A stretch of DNA of 64,000 nucleotides from Venturia oleaginea. Its lineage: Eukaryota; Ascomycota; Dothideomycetes; Venturiales; Venturiaceae. A program made the position numbers and the translations under genes. Where the stretch lies: contig JABMLP010000001.1 of NCBI GenBank assembly GCA_013176395.1, forward strand, positions 1,240,001-1,304,000, in the 5' to 3' direction. The notes under the pieces were generated by a model, which saw nothing but the letters and a program-made list of their open reading frames with translations, was not told the DNA's origin and did not search any database. Of this stretch, positions 48,016 to 59,527 are shown one piece after another (positions within the stretch are counted from its first letter, which is position 1; every line of letters begins with the position of its first letter).

Positions 48016-49108
48016 GGTACAGGACCCTCAATGCGAGACAGCGAAGCATTTCTTTCACCTTTGCATATAGTTCTACCCTACACTGCAGCCCAAACTAGAA
48101 TCAACAGCTCTTCAGCTCCCGCATTCATCCCATGTCCGTATCCACTATACCTTTCTTTCTTTTGCAATTCCACATTTGAAAGACTGGACCTATCTATTGT
48201 CGTCAAGCGCCAGAAAGAAGGATAAGATAGCTCCCACGATTCATCGAAACGTCAATGGTAGATATTCTTCTATTGCAAAAACTCCTCCTTCCGGTCCTAT
48301 CTGCAGCTAATTGCCGTGAATCGGAACTATAACGATACTGAAATTTCCCGTCCCACCCTATACGCCGCCTACACATCATTTACATGCGCTCAACAAACAA
48401 GGGCTGCGTTGAGAATCAATCAGCGAGACGAGATAATTTAGGATGGGTTTCTCTCATATACAAGTTTAGAGAAATAATCCAATGATACAGGTCTTCAACA
48501 TCGATCAAGAAAATCAACCGACGATTCGAAAACAGGTTTCGATTTTTAAGAGTGTCTCATCAGGGATATATATTGTTATTGGAAAGTAGTTTTGAAAGTG
48601 GATAGGCAAGCTCCTGGTGCGTAGTTTCTGATCATCTTTGTTGGATAGGTATGATTTGCTAAGGAATTTTATATATATACACACCTTGTGAATATCAATA
48701 AGATATCACAGCTGAGTAGGAAAGCTAGGCTGCGAGGTGTAATGTCGCCGTATTGCGCCGCAGAGAAGTATGAAAATGGGGCGTCAGGCTTCTCCGTTCG
48801 AGTACAAAGGAATTGACATTGGGATTTTGGAGGGTGTTCAAATTGTTGTCTTGGAGAGACGAAACGGAGTAGTCTCAAATATCTCAGGTTCTCAGTTGAA
48901 GATATCATGCACAGTTTTCTCGCACGACTAGTGCATGCCTCAAATGTGCTAGTTGCGAATACACCTCCATACTCGTTTTTTCCGCCTGCAAACAAGTAGT
49001 AGCCGAATGAAAAGATAGGTCAAAAACTCAAGGATTAATACAACGAGACTATTCATACACGCTTCCAATCCTATTCGAAGAAAGATGCCTCCCAACTACA
49101 ACCATCAA
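48016..49108. other. Intergenic, no supported gene
   Basis: The 3' flanks of the methyltransferase and of the minus-strand pseudogene meet here. Short AT runs (TATATATA near 48670) are present. I see no gene. Confidence 0.5.
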
Positions 49109-52076
49109 TCACCCAGACTTTCTTCTCAACAATAAACTATCCAGCACCTTATCCCACAGCCCGGAAGGTCTCCCCATCCACCCATAGACTCGTGCCAATC
49201 GTCCGCCCATTTTTCGACCCATCCAAAACGATAAGTTGTAGGTGTAAACTGCCACGCGGAACCCCCAAGTTTCTGTGCTGTAAATCCAACACTGATAATC
49301 GCGTGGAGGAAGTCGTACCACTTGATCTGACCAAGAGTCGTATCGCGAGATGGCTGGCAGAACAAGGTTTGGAAGACTTTGTGATCTCGTGCTTTGAGAC
49401 TGAAGACTCGTTTGGGGATAGTGGGATCGTCTTGTGCTTTGGAGTCTCCGCTTTCTGAGGCTGGATCTGTCGTGATCTTTCCTCGAGTCTTAGGTTTGAT
49501 CTTGTGTGCGGGCGAAAAATCACCCTTCGTTGTCGTTGTCGTTGCCGTTGCCATTGTCAGTTCTTGGAGATGGGCGGAAAATTCTGGACTCAATGGCCGG
49601 TTCGCTATTAAGGTCGGTCGAACTTGCACGGCAAAATCTGGAGTCCGCTGTAGGACGCGCCCTGAGAAGTCAAGAGCCTGTAGGAATTGAGCGAGAGTTT
49701 CTCCATCGAGCACTATCTGAATGGCTTTTTCTATGCCTGCCCACATTCCGTAAAGGTTGTCCTCGGCAACCTGCATCTGTGTGACGTTTTGAGCGGTCCG
49801 TCGCTTATGAGCAGGATAATCGAACAATGTGTATACCGGAGCCTGTATCTTCCTGAAATTAAGGTTGCAAATAAGCTCAGCAACTTTCTGCATCTTTTCT
49901 GGATCCTTGTAGAGGATTGAGGAGTAGTGATGAGTACCTGGCTCGATGTGAGCGGTGAACTCCTTCCGTATCTCGCCATGGTGTATCAACCAGGGGCAGT
50001 ACTGAACTAGTTGCCGGTCGATTTCTTGAAGCACTTGAATATTGGCTAGAATTTCCCATGCGAATGGGGTAAGCTTTGCCCTCTGGTTGCTGTCTGACCT
50101 GAGAATGCGGTCGATATGCTCCAGCTCTTGACGAATTGGCCGCTCTTCGATTGAGCCGCCCACTGTCAGCAAAGACAACAAAGCCATCAGAAAGTCGTCG
50201 GGGACTTGATATTCTTTCTTCGGACTCAAAAATGATACCTCCGGTTCTCTGCCAGCCTTGGCAGCCATTTCCATCTCATCGTTTTTCCAGAAATCCCGAG
50301 TTGGTGGAGAACAATATGTAGCATCTCTCAGACTACTGAGTTCGACCAAGGATATTTCATTCAAGGTCATGCTTAACATGACGAGGGCCTCAACATAAGG
50401 TCTTGGCCAGTCATGCAGATCACGATTGACAATATCGTCGTTGGTATCGGCCTTGGATGACAAAACTGACCGGAAGCGCTGCTGAACATGGCACCACTTT
50501 TCGACGTCTGCTATAGCCTTGCTGGTGGCCCATTGTACTGCTATCCACGCATCCATTGGTTTCTCCGGACGAAAGAAGTATCCCACATCATAGTCATAAT
50601 CTTTGGAGTGAAGACTTATCCGCCTGACTGCATCAGTAAAGTAGCCCGGGTCTTGACGCAGGGACCAAGTGTGGTCAATAGCTGCTTCTACCCGGCCAGC
50701 AATCAACGCTTCAAGAATGCCCAAGTTTGTCGCCGTCGGTACCATGTAGACTGCTTCGGCAGCGATCTCAGGAAGTGAAGGCACCTCTCCGGCAGTCTGA
50801 TCGAAGCTCAAAAGCAGCGAAGGAGGCTCGGCGAGGTTGGACAACTGCGGTGCATAAGAGAAAAGATCCTGCTCGTCGTGGAGAATGACACCTGACATTG
50901 AAAGAAGGAATTCCAGGGTTTTGTCCTGAACCTTGAGGACATGGAGGCCTTCTCCTGGGATTGTGCTATTGAGGCGAGCAAAGTCCTTGCCGATATCAAG
51001 CAGGGTTGTCGGCCTCAAAAGGGCATACTGAGCTGGCTCTCTTTGACTAGTCGAAAGTCATATGATATCCATAGAGATACAGGTGCGATACTGCCATGAA
51101 CACTAGTCCGAACGATAATGAAGAGAAGTCGGCCATAGCAAAGCATTCTGGAGAATTTTGGCCGCGAGCGTTCAGTAAGACAAGAAACGGCTTCGTCATC
51201 GAGAGATCGTCGAGATTAAGGTGAGGCCAATAGACTGCTTCTTCGGACATGGATTCATCAGGAAGTTGATGTCTAGTGCGACCACTTATCATTGCCCAAA
51301 AGCAGGGATTGTGCTCCTTCGAAATCTTAGGAAACGCTTGGAGCAAGATCATCTGCCTCTGTTTTCTGCTCTTCTTCATCCAGCGCCTGCGAATGATCTC
51401 TTCATGGGTTGAGAGGATGCTGCGAAGAATATTCCAGTTTGACATTATGGACTTCGATCTTGACTGGGCAATTGCTTTAACTTCTTTCTTCGTCATGAAT
51501 ACCACATCCTTGACATTATAGCCGTTTTTGTGAAACCATGCCTAGGAATCAGCCATCAACTCCTCGTGTCTGGCTTCGTCAATCTTTTCGGTGGCGATTT
51601 TAGATATGTGTGGACCGTCTGGGTCCTTCTCCGCGCAGCATCGAGAATAGTCTTTGCTGTGAAAGAATTGTGGGAAAGGGCCTCGAGGCATGATAATGGC
51701 CAGGAAATCGATGCGTGAATTGGAAGGATATGAAAGTGGTGTATCATGCCATCAGCCAGCCGATACCAATCCACGACGCTCAGTGTTGGGACATCTGAAA
51801 ATCAGCCAGTGTTGTCGGGGCTTCTTCAGGAGAAACACCTTGTACTAAAATCGCAACGCAATTTTTAACACCCGCTTTCAACAAAGGGCCTCTGGAAATC
51901 CTGGTAATCTTGGACTCTGTGAACGCGAAGTTGAGCCACAAGTTAGGGTCACTTTGCAAGTCATGGATGGCAGGTAGCACATCGTGCTGGCGGTGAACGA
52001 AGCAGTCACTCTTGTTTGGGTGATAAACACAGCAATAGTAATTGGCCAAAGTGCCAGAAGAAGAGTATTCGATGAA
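49109..52076 (-). pseudogene. Conserved fungal protein of unknown function, copy 1, broken
   Basis: The sequence matches a large fungal family I recognise by NLWLNFAFTESKITRISRGPLL, EEAVYWPHLNLDDL, LLNARG, REPAQYALLRP, DPGYFTD and GSAWQFTP. The N-terminal part (from about 52076) reaches a 44 bp intron near 51787-51830, which joins ILVQ to DVPTLSVVDWYRLADGMI. Breaks are a frameshift near 51640 (ILDAA to EKDPDGPH), an in-frame TAG near 51545 (MADS to AWFHKNGYNVKDVV), and a frameshift near 51055 (TFD to TSQREPAQYA). A C-terminal deletion or shift near 49230 joins FTPT to the conserved MGGRLARVYGW in another frame. The visible 5' end lacks an ATG and stops at the LINE insertion. A second broken copy is at 59528-61390. 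Confidence 0.8.
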
Positions 52077-52380
52077 TGGTTGGTGGTGGATTGATTGATT
52101 GATTGATTGATTTTATCCTACTCGGTTGCAGCCGCTAAATCACGCAGCTATGCCCGGTTAGAGGGACTTCATCAGACAGCCGACACGTGATATGATCTAC
52201 CACGTCCCACTTCGCCCTGCTTACCAAAACAAGACCAGCTATCCCCTCGATCCCCCCTCTTTTCCCTCAACCACTATTTCCAAATGCCCAATGGCTCTTG
52301 TAAATATCGGTTGTTCTACCAGTACATCTGTGCTATCTAGATTCCGGGAGGCAATGCCTCATATTTCGCTTTCCGTCTAC

Positions 52381-55300
52381 CTACAGTCTCCCCTCAATGC
52401 TCAGCGTCGTCTGCGCGTTTTCGATCCCACTATGCCCAAGGACCCGCGTCTGTTCCATGAATCTGATAGCTTTTGTGGCTAACTTATGCGTAGTCAAGAT
52501 ATTCCGGAGGTTGTTTCGTCCTGGGAAGCGGCCCAACTCGTCTCTCCGGATGTCCCGGAACTTGCGGCATTCCAGGAGGATATGGGCTACGGTCTGCATC
52601 CCTTCACGGCAGTCACACCTAGAGTCTGGGATACCTTGGACACGTCGGCTGAAGAGGAAGGCCTTGAGCCCTATCTTTTCAGTTCTCATCTGTACGAGGA
52701 TCGCACTTTCTCGCTTGCTCCGGTCTTGATGGAGTTGGAGCACCCTTTTAGTAGGCTTAGGTGTGTATCTCCTCGTGGCTTTCCCCTTTGTCTCGGATTT
52801 CCAGCTAGTCAACCATTGTTTATTCACTACCTTCCAGCACTACGTCTTGATTGTCGTTCTTAGCGGGTACAGTTCCGGTGGCATATCAGCTCTTGGTCCT
52901 TTCTCTCCGTCTTCTCTCCATCCAGTGGCCTCCCTGGCGGCTTGGTCAGCGGCCTCGTTCCCGTCAATTCCCTCGTGGGCAGGGATCCATCGGATGTTCA
53001 CGATAGCTCCGTACTCGTGAAGTTGTGTGATCCGTTGTACAACCCGCTTGACAATGTATGCTCCTGATCGGCCTTCCGGCCTTGTCAGCGAGCGTATCGC
53101 TGCCTGGTTGTCGGTGAAGATATTGATGTCTCTCCGTTCGTTTCCTGCCTCGATGTCTGTTTGAACCATATGCAGCGCTAGATTTATTCCTTGAAGTTCA
53201 GCTGCGTACACCGTGGAGGTCGTCTCAGGGCCCATATACGTGCTTCTCGTCTGTCTTTTCAGCGGCCAGACTGCTGCAGCTCCTGTATGTCCGTCTATGC
53301 TACTCCCATCTGTATAGATGCAAATATTACCCTCGACTCTAGTGACGGAGTCGTGCTCAGAGTGTGCCGCTTCATCGCTTGGTGCGATATGTGTCTTTGG
53401 GCCTTGCCACCATGGTGCTGCTACGAACGGCGGGATTGTCTCTCGCTTGTCGAGATTTGCTGCTCCTTTCTCTTCGGCGTCTCGATATATGTTGTATAAT
53501 GGGCTATCGTAGCTTGCTCGTTGTCTTGACCTTGGTTCTCCGAATTGAGTATCTAGCAGTTTAGGGAGGTCTTGGCACGTGAGTATACGGCTGAGGGTTT
53601 CAGTGTTGTGTTTCCAGATTTGTTGTTCGACTGGGAGCAGGTAGGTCTCTATGTCGAGGGCGACTCTGGATGTCGCTTTGAACGCTCCACAGATAATTCG
53701 TGCTGCACGTGCTTGGATTGACTGAAGTGTGTCAAGCGTTTTTCTCGTGTATGGTTTTCCCCTCATTCCTGAATTCGACCAGATTGAACACGCGTACATC
53801 ATCTGAGGGACTACTACTCCGCGGTAGATTTTTCGCATATCTAGCAGACTGACGCCCCATGTTGAGCTGCCCAGAGAGCACAGTGCGTTCACTGTTTTTG
53901 TAGTTTTCCGCTTGATTTCTTCGATGTGTTCCTTCCATTGGAGTTTGCTGTCTAGCGTCACGCCTAGATATTTGCACGTTGTCTTAGGCGCAATGCATCC
54001 CCATGCCGTTTGAACGGGCTGTTGTGTGTTTATACGGGTGCGTCTTCTTGTGAAGTGTGTCAGTTGGAACTTTTCTGGGGCGAATTTTGATGCATGTGTC
54101 TTTGCCCAACAGTTTGCCTTTTCCAGCGCGTTTTCGAGTTTCTTGCACGTTTCTTCTGTTGTGTTGCCCCATGTAAGTATGGCTGCGTCATCGATATAGC
54201 CTGTAGCTGCAGTATCGTCGCCTGAGTCGCATTGCTCAATAAGGTCAGAGTTGTAGAATATGTATAAGATGGGGGATAGGGGCGATCCCTGTGGTACCCC
54301 AGTCTCGACCGTGTACTCGTCAGATTCGTAGCCATCGATGACAATTCGCGTGCGTCTATCGCTCAGGAAGCTAGCAATCCATCGTACTGTTCTCTCATCA
54401 ACTTTTCTTTTCCGAAGATTGTGTAGGAGTCTCTTGTGGGATACGTTGTCGAAGGCGCCTGACACGTCAAGGAGCAGCAGGCTAGCGACTTGTCCTTTCC
54501 CGTTGTTCCAAGCGTTGTAGATTCTCTCGATTACAGCGTGTAGTGCGTGTTCCGTTGACCTTAACTTCCTGCCTCCCATGTGCATCCTTGGGATGACTTG
54601 GTGTGTTTCCACCAGGTAGCTAAGTCTCTTAGCGATTACTGCGTCCATGGCCTTGCCAATCGTATTCAGGAGCGCAATAGGTCGGTATGCCTTTGGAGTC
54701 GAGTAGTCGTCCTTCCCTGGTTTGCGTAGCACTACCGTGGTCGAGCTTTGGAAATGTGTCGGGTAGTGGCCCAGTTGTAGGCTCTGGTTCATGATTGTCG
54801 CCAGGTGTCCCACCAACATATAAGATGCCGTCTGCAAGGCCTTGTTTGGGATCCCATCCGGTCCCGGGGCCTTGAAGGGTGACGCTGCTTGTATTGCGTC
54901 CAGTACCTCCTTCTCAGTAACGTTTGGCATTGGTATACAATCATCATATCTTGCATCCTGTAGATCGTCGAGGTCTGCTTCTGGCGGTGCTGGGAAGAAG
55001 GCGTCCCGAAGGAGAATCGTTTTTGCCGAGGGTGTAGTAGCCTGGTTGCCGGTCGTCGGACACTTGATAATTGGCGTCACACTTGGGGGCTGGCTTTCTC
55101 TATTGCGCACCCACTTGGCTATTTTCCAGAGGGATTCAGTGGAGCTTGCTGCCATTTCTACGCGGTCTCTGTGTGCTTGCCGAAGCGCCTTCTTGATCGT
55201 CCGTGTCTTGTGGTTCCTCGCCTCGCGGTAGTTTTCCCATGTCTCCTCCGTGTGTCTTCTCTCGTGTATGCGCCTTAGACGTTTTGTATCTGCCAATGCT

Positions 55301-56262
55301 CTCGAGCATGTTCCGTCCCATCCCTCTTTCGCCTTGGTGCATGGTCTTGTGAGGGGAATTGTCTTCGCTGCTGCATCTTTGATCGCTTTGACTAACTCCA
55401 TCGTGTACATGTCTAGCGCTGCTTTCGTCCTTGGTCTCCTTCGTGCCGGTAGGGTGTCTCTGAGCGTCCCGCAGAACTCCTTGCAGTCTAGGAGTTTCCA
55501 GTTGCATCCTGGCCTGATTTCCGTGGAGCGCGTCCGGAGATCCAGTATGATGCTGATGGGGAGGTGGTCTGAGTCGTGGTCTAGCTCTCTGTCTACTCTG
55601 CTACTGATGGTCCTGTCAATCAAGCCTAATGTCATCCAGCACATATCAATCGTCGTCCTGCTGCTGCCTTCTTCGTACGTTACCGTTCCGGGCTGCAGCA
55701 TGCTTGACATATCAAATCTCTCCATAATTTCGATAAGTTCTTCCGCTTCTCGGTCTTCGTGTGCGACCTGCGCTCCGCCCCACATTCTATGGTGTAAGTT
55801 CAAGTCGCCTAATACCATCTGTTCTTTCAGCGCGTGTTCCTCCAATCGAGCTCTTAGGGTCGGCAGTGAGCTGATGCGGTTTGGCATGTTTTGGACCGTA
55901 TTGTAGACGTTGTGTATTACCAGCTCGTTTTCTGTTTGATCGCCATTGCTGATACTGATTCTCAATGAGCAGACGTCTCTTGTGTGCTGTTCGAATTGCA
56001 GGCTGCCGTGGTCTAGCCTTTTGTTGACAAAGAAACACACCCTTGCTGGGCCATCCTCCTTGTTCGTTGTCGGATAGTATAAGTGGAATATATTCTTCGC
56101 TGGGTGGTGTGTTGTCGACATGAAGGGGTTGCGCCACGGTTCTTGGATAGCAATAATATCGTATTCTGCTACTCTTGGATCACGGAGTAGAGTTGCCATA
56201 ACCGTATCCCTTGATTTGCGTACGTTGTACTGTAGTATATTAAGTTGGTCCTTCTCTTTCAT
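52381..56262 (-). pseudogene. LINE ORF2 (endonuclease-RT-RNase H), one stop
   Basis: The frame runs about 1,293 codons. The AP-like endonuclease has NILQYNVRKS, IAIQEPW, GDLNLHHRMWGG and SDHLPISI. The reverse transcriptase has YRPIALLNTIGKAMD, LLLDVSGAFDNVSH, GVPQGSPLSP and the catalytic box YIDD in place of the commoner YADD. RNase H keeps all four acidic positions (YTDGSS, ELQGINLAL, FTDNQAAI, GNEAADQAA). After TTIKT an in-frame TAG at about 52840 cuts off the last 150 codons, including the C-terminal knuckle CDCREGMQTVAHILLEC. CAG-to-TAG or TGG-to-TAG changes would explain it. Without that end the protein would still have all catalytic domains, so activity is uncertain rather than excluded. 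Confidence 0.92.
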
Positions 56263-57890
56263 AGATCCGAGTCCTCATCGATTTCCATGTATTGTGTGTT
56301 TCTACATGTTAGGGTATTGCCCTCTAGCGCCTCAAGCGCCCTCCTCGACATCTTCGTTGCTCTTTGTGGCCTTTGACTCTGGTGTGATCCTTCGTTCTCC
56401 TTGTCTCCTGGAGCAGGTCTCTTTTGTCCATTTCCAGGTAATAGTTGCATCCCTCTGGTCCTTGGCCCTTGGCGTGAGGTCAGGTCTGTGGTTGACCTCG
56501 TTCTTCCAGGAGGTTCTCGGGCGGAATTTTGAATAGGTATTTCATCACAGGTGAACATCGTAGGGTGATACCGAGGTCTGTTCGCGTACGCTGCCTTTGT
56601 TCGAGTGAGTTCCTCCTTCCTAGTTGGGCATTGTTGACTCCATGCTTCATGGGCTCCCTGGCAGTTGGCGCATTTCCTAGGTGTGGTCTGTCCAGTCTTC
56701 GAAGGGCAGTCCCTAGAACTATGTTCTTGCGCACAGTAGCCACATGTTTTCGCTGCTTTGCATTGAGTTCCTATGTGGCCGTATTTGTAGCACTGAAAGC
56801 ACTGCTTCAGTCGGCATTGTCTCTCATATCGTTCGCTTTGACACATCTCCCCTTGCCACACCAGACCTTCATCGATGATCTTGTTTGCGTCCTCAGGCTT
56901 GGTGAACTCAATGATGACCGACGACATCGCTTTTGTTGGCGCCTTCCGGGTCAACCATCCAATGTATTTGATGTCCGCGGTTGGAATAAACGGCTTATTG
57001 TCTTGCAGAATGGCGTCTCTAGTTTCCTCGAATTTGTCTGTATTCATCGTACTAGTACGTATGCCATGTACAAGAACGCCATACGTTGGATTTCGTACTG
57101 ACGTCCCGTTTCCAATACGTGGGGTCCAGTCCTCCGTGAATTGTCTGAGAAGCTGCATTTCACTATTTGACGCCGTTCTGATGCTCAGATCTCCGCTTTT
57201 GAGCTGGTTAGCAGACATGATCTTTAGATTGGCTATATGTTCGTTTTGACTTTGGGAAATGGCTCGGTCAACGTGGGCTTTTAAATTGCGTGGATTCATT
57301 GCGCGCAGGCTCTGGATCGTTTGTGCGTTCCTGATGTTTACGATAATCTCACGTCGGACCGTCGCGGGAGTCTTGACACTTTGGGTTTGTATGCTATGTG
57401 TGCTTGTAGCTAGCCCTCCTCGGGTAGCGGCAGCAGCATAGCTCATTGGCATGCCTGTTTGGAATTGTGTCCCTTTGTTCTTGATATCACTCGCTATTCC
57501 TGCAACGGTCTTGCTCACCTCTGTTGCCTCTTTCGCTGCCGTTTTCGCTTCCTCACCAATAGTGATGTTCTTCTGTGTGTCTGTTCTCAGAGCTTTAAGT
57601 TCTCCCTTTATCCCAGCTATCTCCTTCGCCGTTTCCTTTGTGTCTTGAGTCATCTCAGTGTGTATAATGCGTAGTTGATCGTGGACGGTTGTCATATCGG
57701 GGGTCCTTTGGGCCTTTGCAATCAAGGGCAGCATCGTCGTGATAATTGCCTTTACTTGGTCTGGGGGTACAGGTAGAGCCTGTCCGCTTTCGAGGTAGAG
57801 TAATGCGTTTCGAAGGTGCCTTGTGATTTGTGTAGCGTGCTCATGAAGTCCGGTCGGCCAGACCACCTCTTGAGGCCACGGTATTGTCAT
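56259..57890 (-). CDS. LINE ORF1, gag-like RNA-binding protein
   Basis: This intact 543 aa frame starts at an ATG. The N-terminal half has a helical, Lys/Glu/Thr-rich stretch (about 65-140), probably a coiled coil for assembly. The C-terminal part carries three zinc knuckles at about 364-421: CFQCYKYGHIGTQC (CX2CX4HX4C), CGYCAQEHSSRDC (CX2CX3HX4C) and CANCQGAHEAWSQQC (CX2CX3HX6C). These bind the element's RNA to form the particle needed for retrotransposition. The last codons overlap the ORF2 start as ATGA, so the TGA that ends ORF1 shares bases with the ATG of ORF2. Confidence 0.92.
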   Translation of the reverse strand: MTIPWPQEVVWPTGLHEHATQITRHLRNALLYLESGQALPVPPDQVKAIITTMLPLIAKAQRTPDMTTVHDQLRIIHTEMTQDTKETAKEIAGIKGELKALRTDTQKNITIGEEAKTAAKEATEVSKTVAGIASDIKNKGTQFQTGMPMSYAAAATRGGLATSTHSIQTQSVKTPATVRREIIVNIRNAQTIQSLRAMNPRNLKAHVDRAISQSQNEHIANLKIMSANQLKSGDLSIRTASNSEMQLLRQFTEDWTPRIGNGTSVRNPTYGVLVHGIRTSTMNTDKFEETRDAILQDNKPFIPTADIKYIGWLTRKAPTKAMSSVIIEFTKPEDANKIIDEGLVWQGEMCQSERYERQCRLKQCFQCYKYGHIGTQCKAAKTCGYCAQEHSSRDCPSKTGQTTPRKCANCQGAHEAWSQQCPTRKEELTRTKAAYANRPRYHPTMFTCDEIPIQNSAREPPGRTRSTTDLTSRQGPRTRGMQLLPGNGQKRPAPGDKENEGSHQSQRPQRATKMSRRALEALEGNTLTCRNTQYMEIDEDSDL

Positions 57891-58231
57891 CTCTCGTTTC
57901 TACGCGCTGGGCGACGCGTCGAGCCTAGAACAACCTGAGCCCTCTTGAGGCGATGTGTATTTGCGTTATAATTATTCAGTTTCAAAGATCTCAGTTCTCG
58001 CTGTTGTGGTGTTTTTGGTTGGTGGTGGATGGTGGAGAGCGCGATGAGACGCGACGAAGGCAACAGGTCAGGTGATCAAACACGGCCAATCTTTATTCAA
58101 TCCTCCTATAATATCAAGCAATGAGAGATTGAGGTACTCTACCTTAAAACAAGCCTACTAGAACTTAGACCGATTCAATAATTTCGAAGTAATAGAAAGA
58201 GCCAAAAAAAACTGGATAGTAAGAAAGATAC

Positions 58232-58511
58232 TGTCAAAGGATAGATCCTTTCTCAACTTATCCTGGATGGATTCTTAGCACTACCTGGTAGTTCTCACGT
58301 GCGCCTAGCAGGGATTATTCAGGGACCGTTTCACATGCGCTTCTACTCCTTTCTATTCTCTTCTCAGGACAGCATGTCCTTTTCCTACTTGGAAGATTAT
58401 ATATACAAGTTGTTCTTCCTGTACCTACACTTTCTTCTTTGTACTTAGATACTTGAAATATAAGCTGTCTTCCCTCACTTGCGAAACACCTTTGAGGGTT
58501 GAACTCTTACA
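58232..58511 (+). mobile_element. Solo LTR, family 2
   Basis: The 280 bp element starts TGTCAAAGGATAG and ends GAACTCTTACA. It is flanked by a perfect 5 bp duplication, GATAC (58227-58231 and 58512-58516). A TATATATA box lies near 58398, followed by pyrimidine-rich sequence and TTGTACTTAGATAC, a layout usual for LTR promoters. Its size is in the range of Ty1/copia LTRs. It is unrelated in sequence to family 1. No internal genes are adjacent. Confidence 0.83.
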
Positions 58512-58516
58512 GATAC

Positions 58517-59527
58517 ATGGCTATTTTGGTAAAGTCCTGCAAGTAAATATTCCATCACCTCGAAGTAATTGTGATACTTAATCTATAAGCTAGCCTAATA
58601 GCTTAGAAAATATATCTAATACTATGGAAAAAGAGCTATAGTCTCGCAATAGTTAAGCTAATATCAAATCAATTCCATTCGTTGGCTTAATCGCTCCAGA
58701 ATTGCTCGTTGTGTAATGCATTTTTGTAACGTCGAGATATTGTCTTCGCAGTATCGTAATTACTGCGGCGTGATACAATCAATATTCACGCCTAGGACTT
58801 CGAAATGCACCGCTCAAAAATCCTCACTACTCAGTCATTTTGACTCTTTCTCTTACAATCTTGTGGGCTGCGGCAGCTTTTCAGCGGAATTACGGTAGAT
58901 CAAAGCATAGAGAGGACGAGGTGAATATTTTCTAATCATGGCGTTTGAGCATGTGCCGAATTTGATTACTAAACGTTGTCGTAGAAGTGGAGCTCCTCAA
59001 GCGCTCGTTATCGGCTCAAAACATAAATGCTAGAAAGGAAATCCCAGAATTGAGAGATCTCAAGGTCCAGTCTTACCCGTCTTGAGCTTTTGTAAGCAGC
59101 GATTTTTTGAGTTCATGGTCTGATATATCTTCAGTAACCTGTACATAGAAAAAAGAGGCTTCGTGACCAATTTCTGAGCGATACATATATAGTCTTCGAC
59201 AAAGCTTAACTGTGGAATTACTAATTACAAGTCAATAGATTGCAATTTGCGAGATCAGAGACAGTGTAAGAATTGTATAGGCAATGGATAAATGTGTAGA
59301 AGTAAGACATACAATTCTAATGGCAAGGACAAGAGCGCTTCCTATTATCGAGCTTGATGAAGCGCTTCCCAGCTGAGCTATCCCTATCCCTTCAACAAGA
59401 AACAAACATCGATGAGAGCATCCAAGCCCTCATTAATTTCACAAAACACCGGCAATTTTGGAAACAAAATTGCCAAAAACTTACTGCCCTTGATCTCAAA
59501 GCAATCAATTTCGAACGCGAAGAGCTG
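58517..59527. other. Intergenic, no supported gene
   Basis: AT-rich sequence without a recognisable gene lies between the family 2 LTR and the second broken conserved gene. The interval 58031-58231, between the LINE duplication and the LTR, is the original upstream flank of copy 1 and contains ACGCGACG and TCAGGTGAT. Confidence 0.5.

Larger units (their letters stand above)
52092..58015 (-). mobile_element. Tad-like LINE (non-LTR retrotransposon)
   Basis: The 5.9 kb element reads on the minus strand, with a roughly 125 bp 5' leader, ORF1, ORF2 and a roughly 290 bp 3' region. It ends in a tandem tail, (AATC) repeated about five times on the minus strand (52090-52112). It is flanked by a perfect 15 bp duplication, TGGTTGGTGGTGGAT (52077-52091 and 58016-58030). 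That marks both boundaries and means the 5' end is probably complete, unusual for LINEs. Domain order (gag-like with knuckles; endonuclease, reverse transcriptase, RNase H) fits the Tad1 clade of filamentous fungi. The boundary at the tail is ambiguous by a few bases. Confidence 0.95.

Noticed and set aside
52049..52051. Start of copy 1 of the conserved gene at 52049
   Set aside because: The codon is TTG; no ATG lies between it and the LINE, so the true start is upstream or lost.
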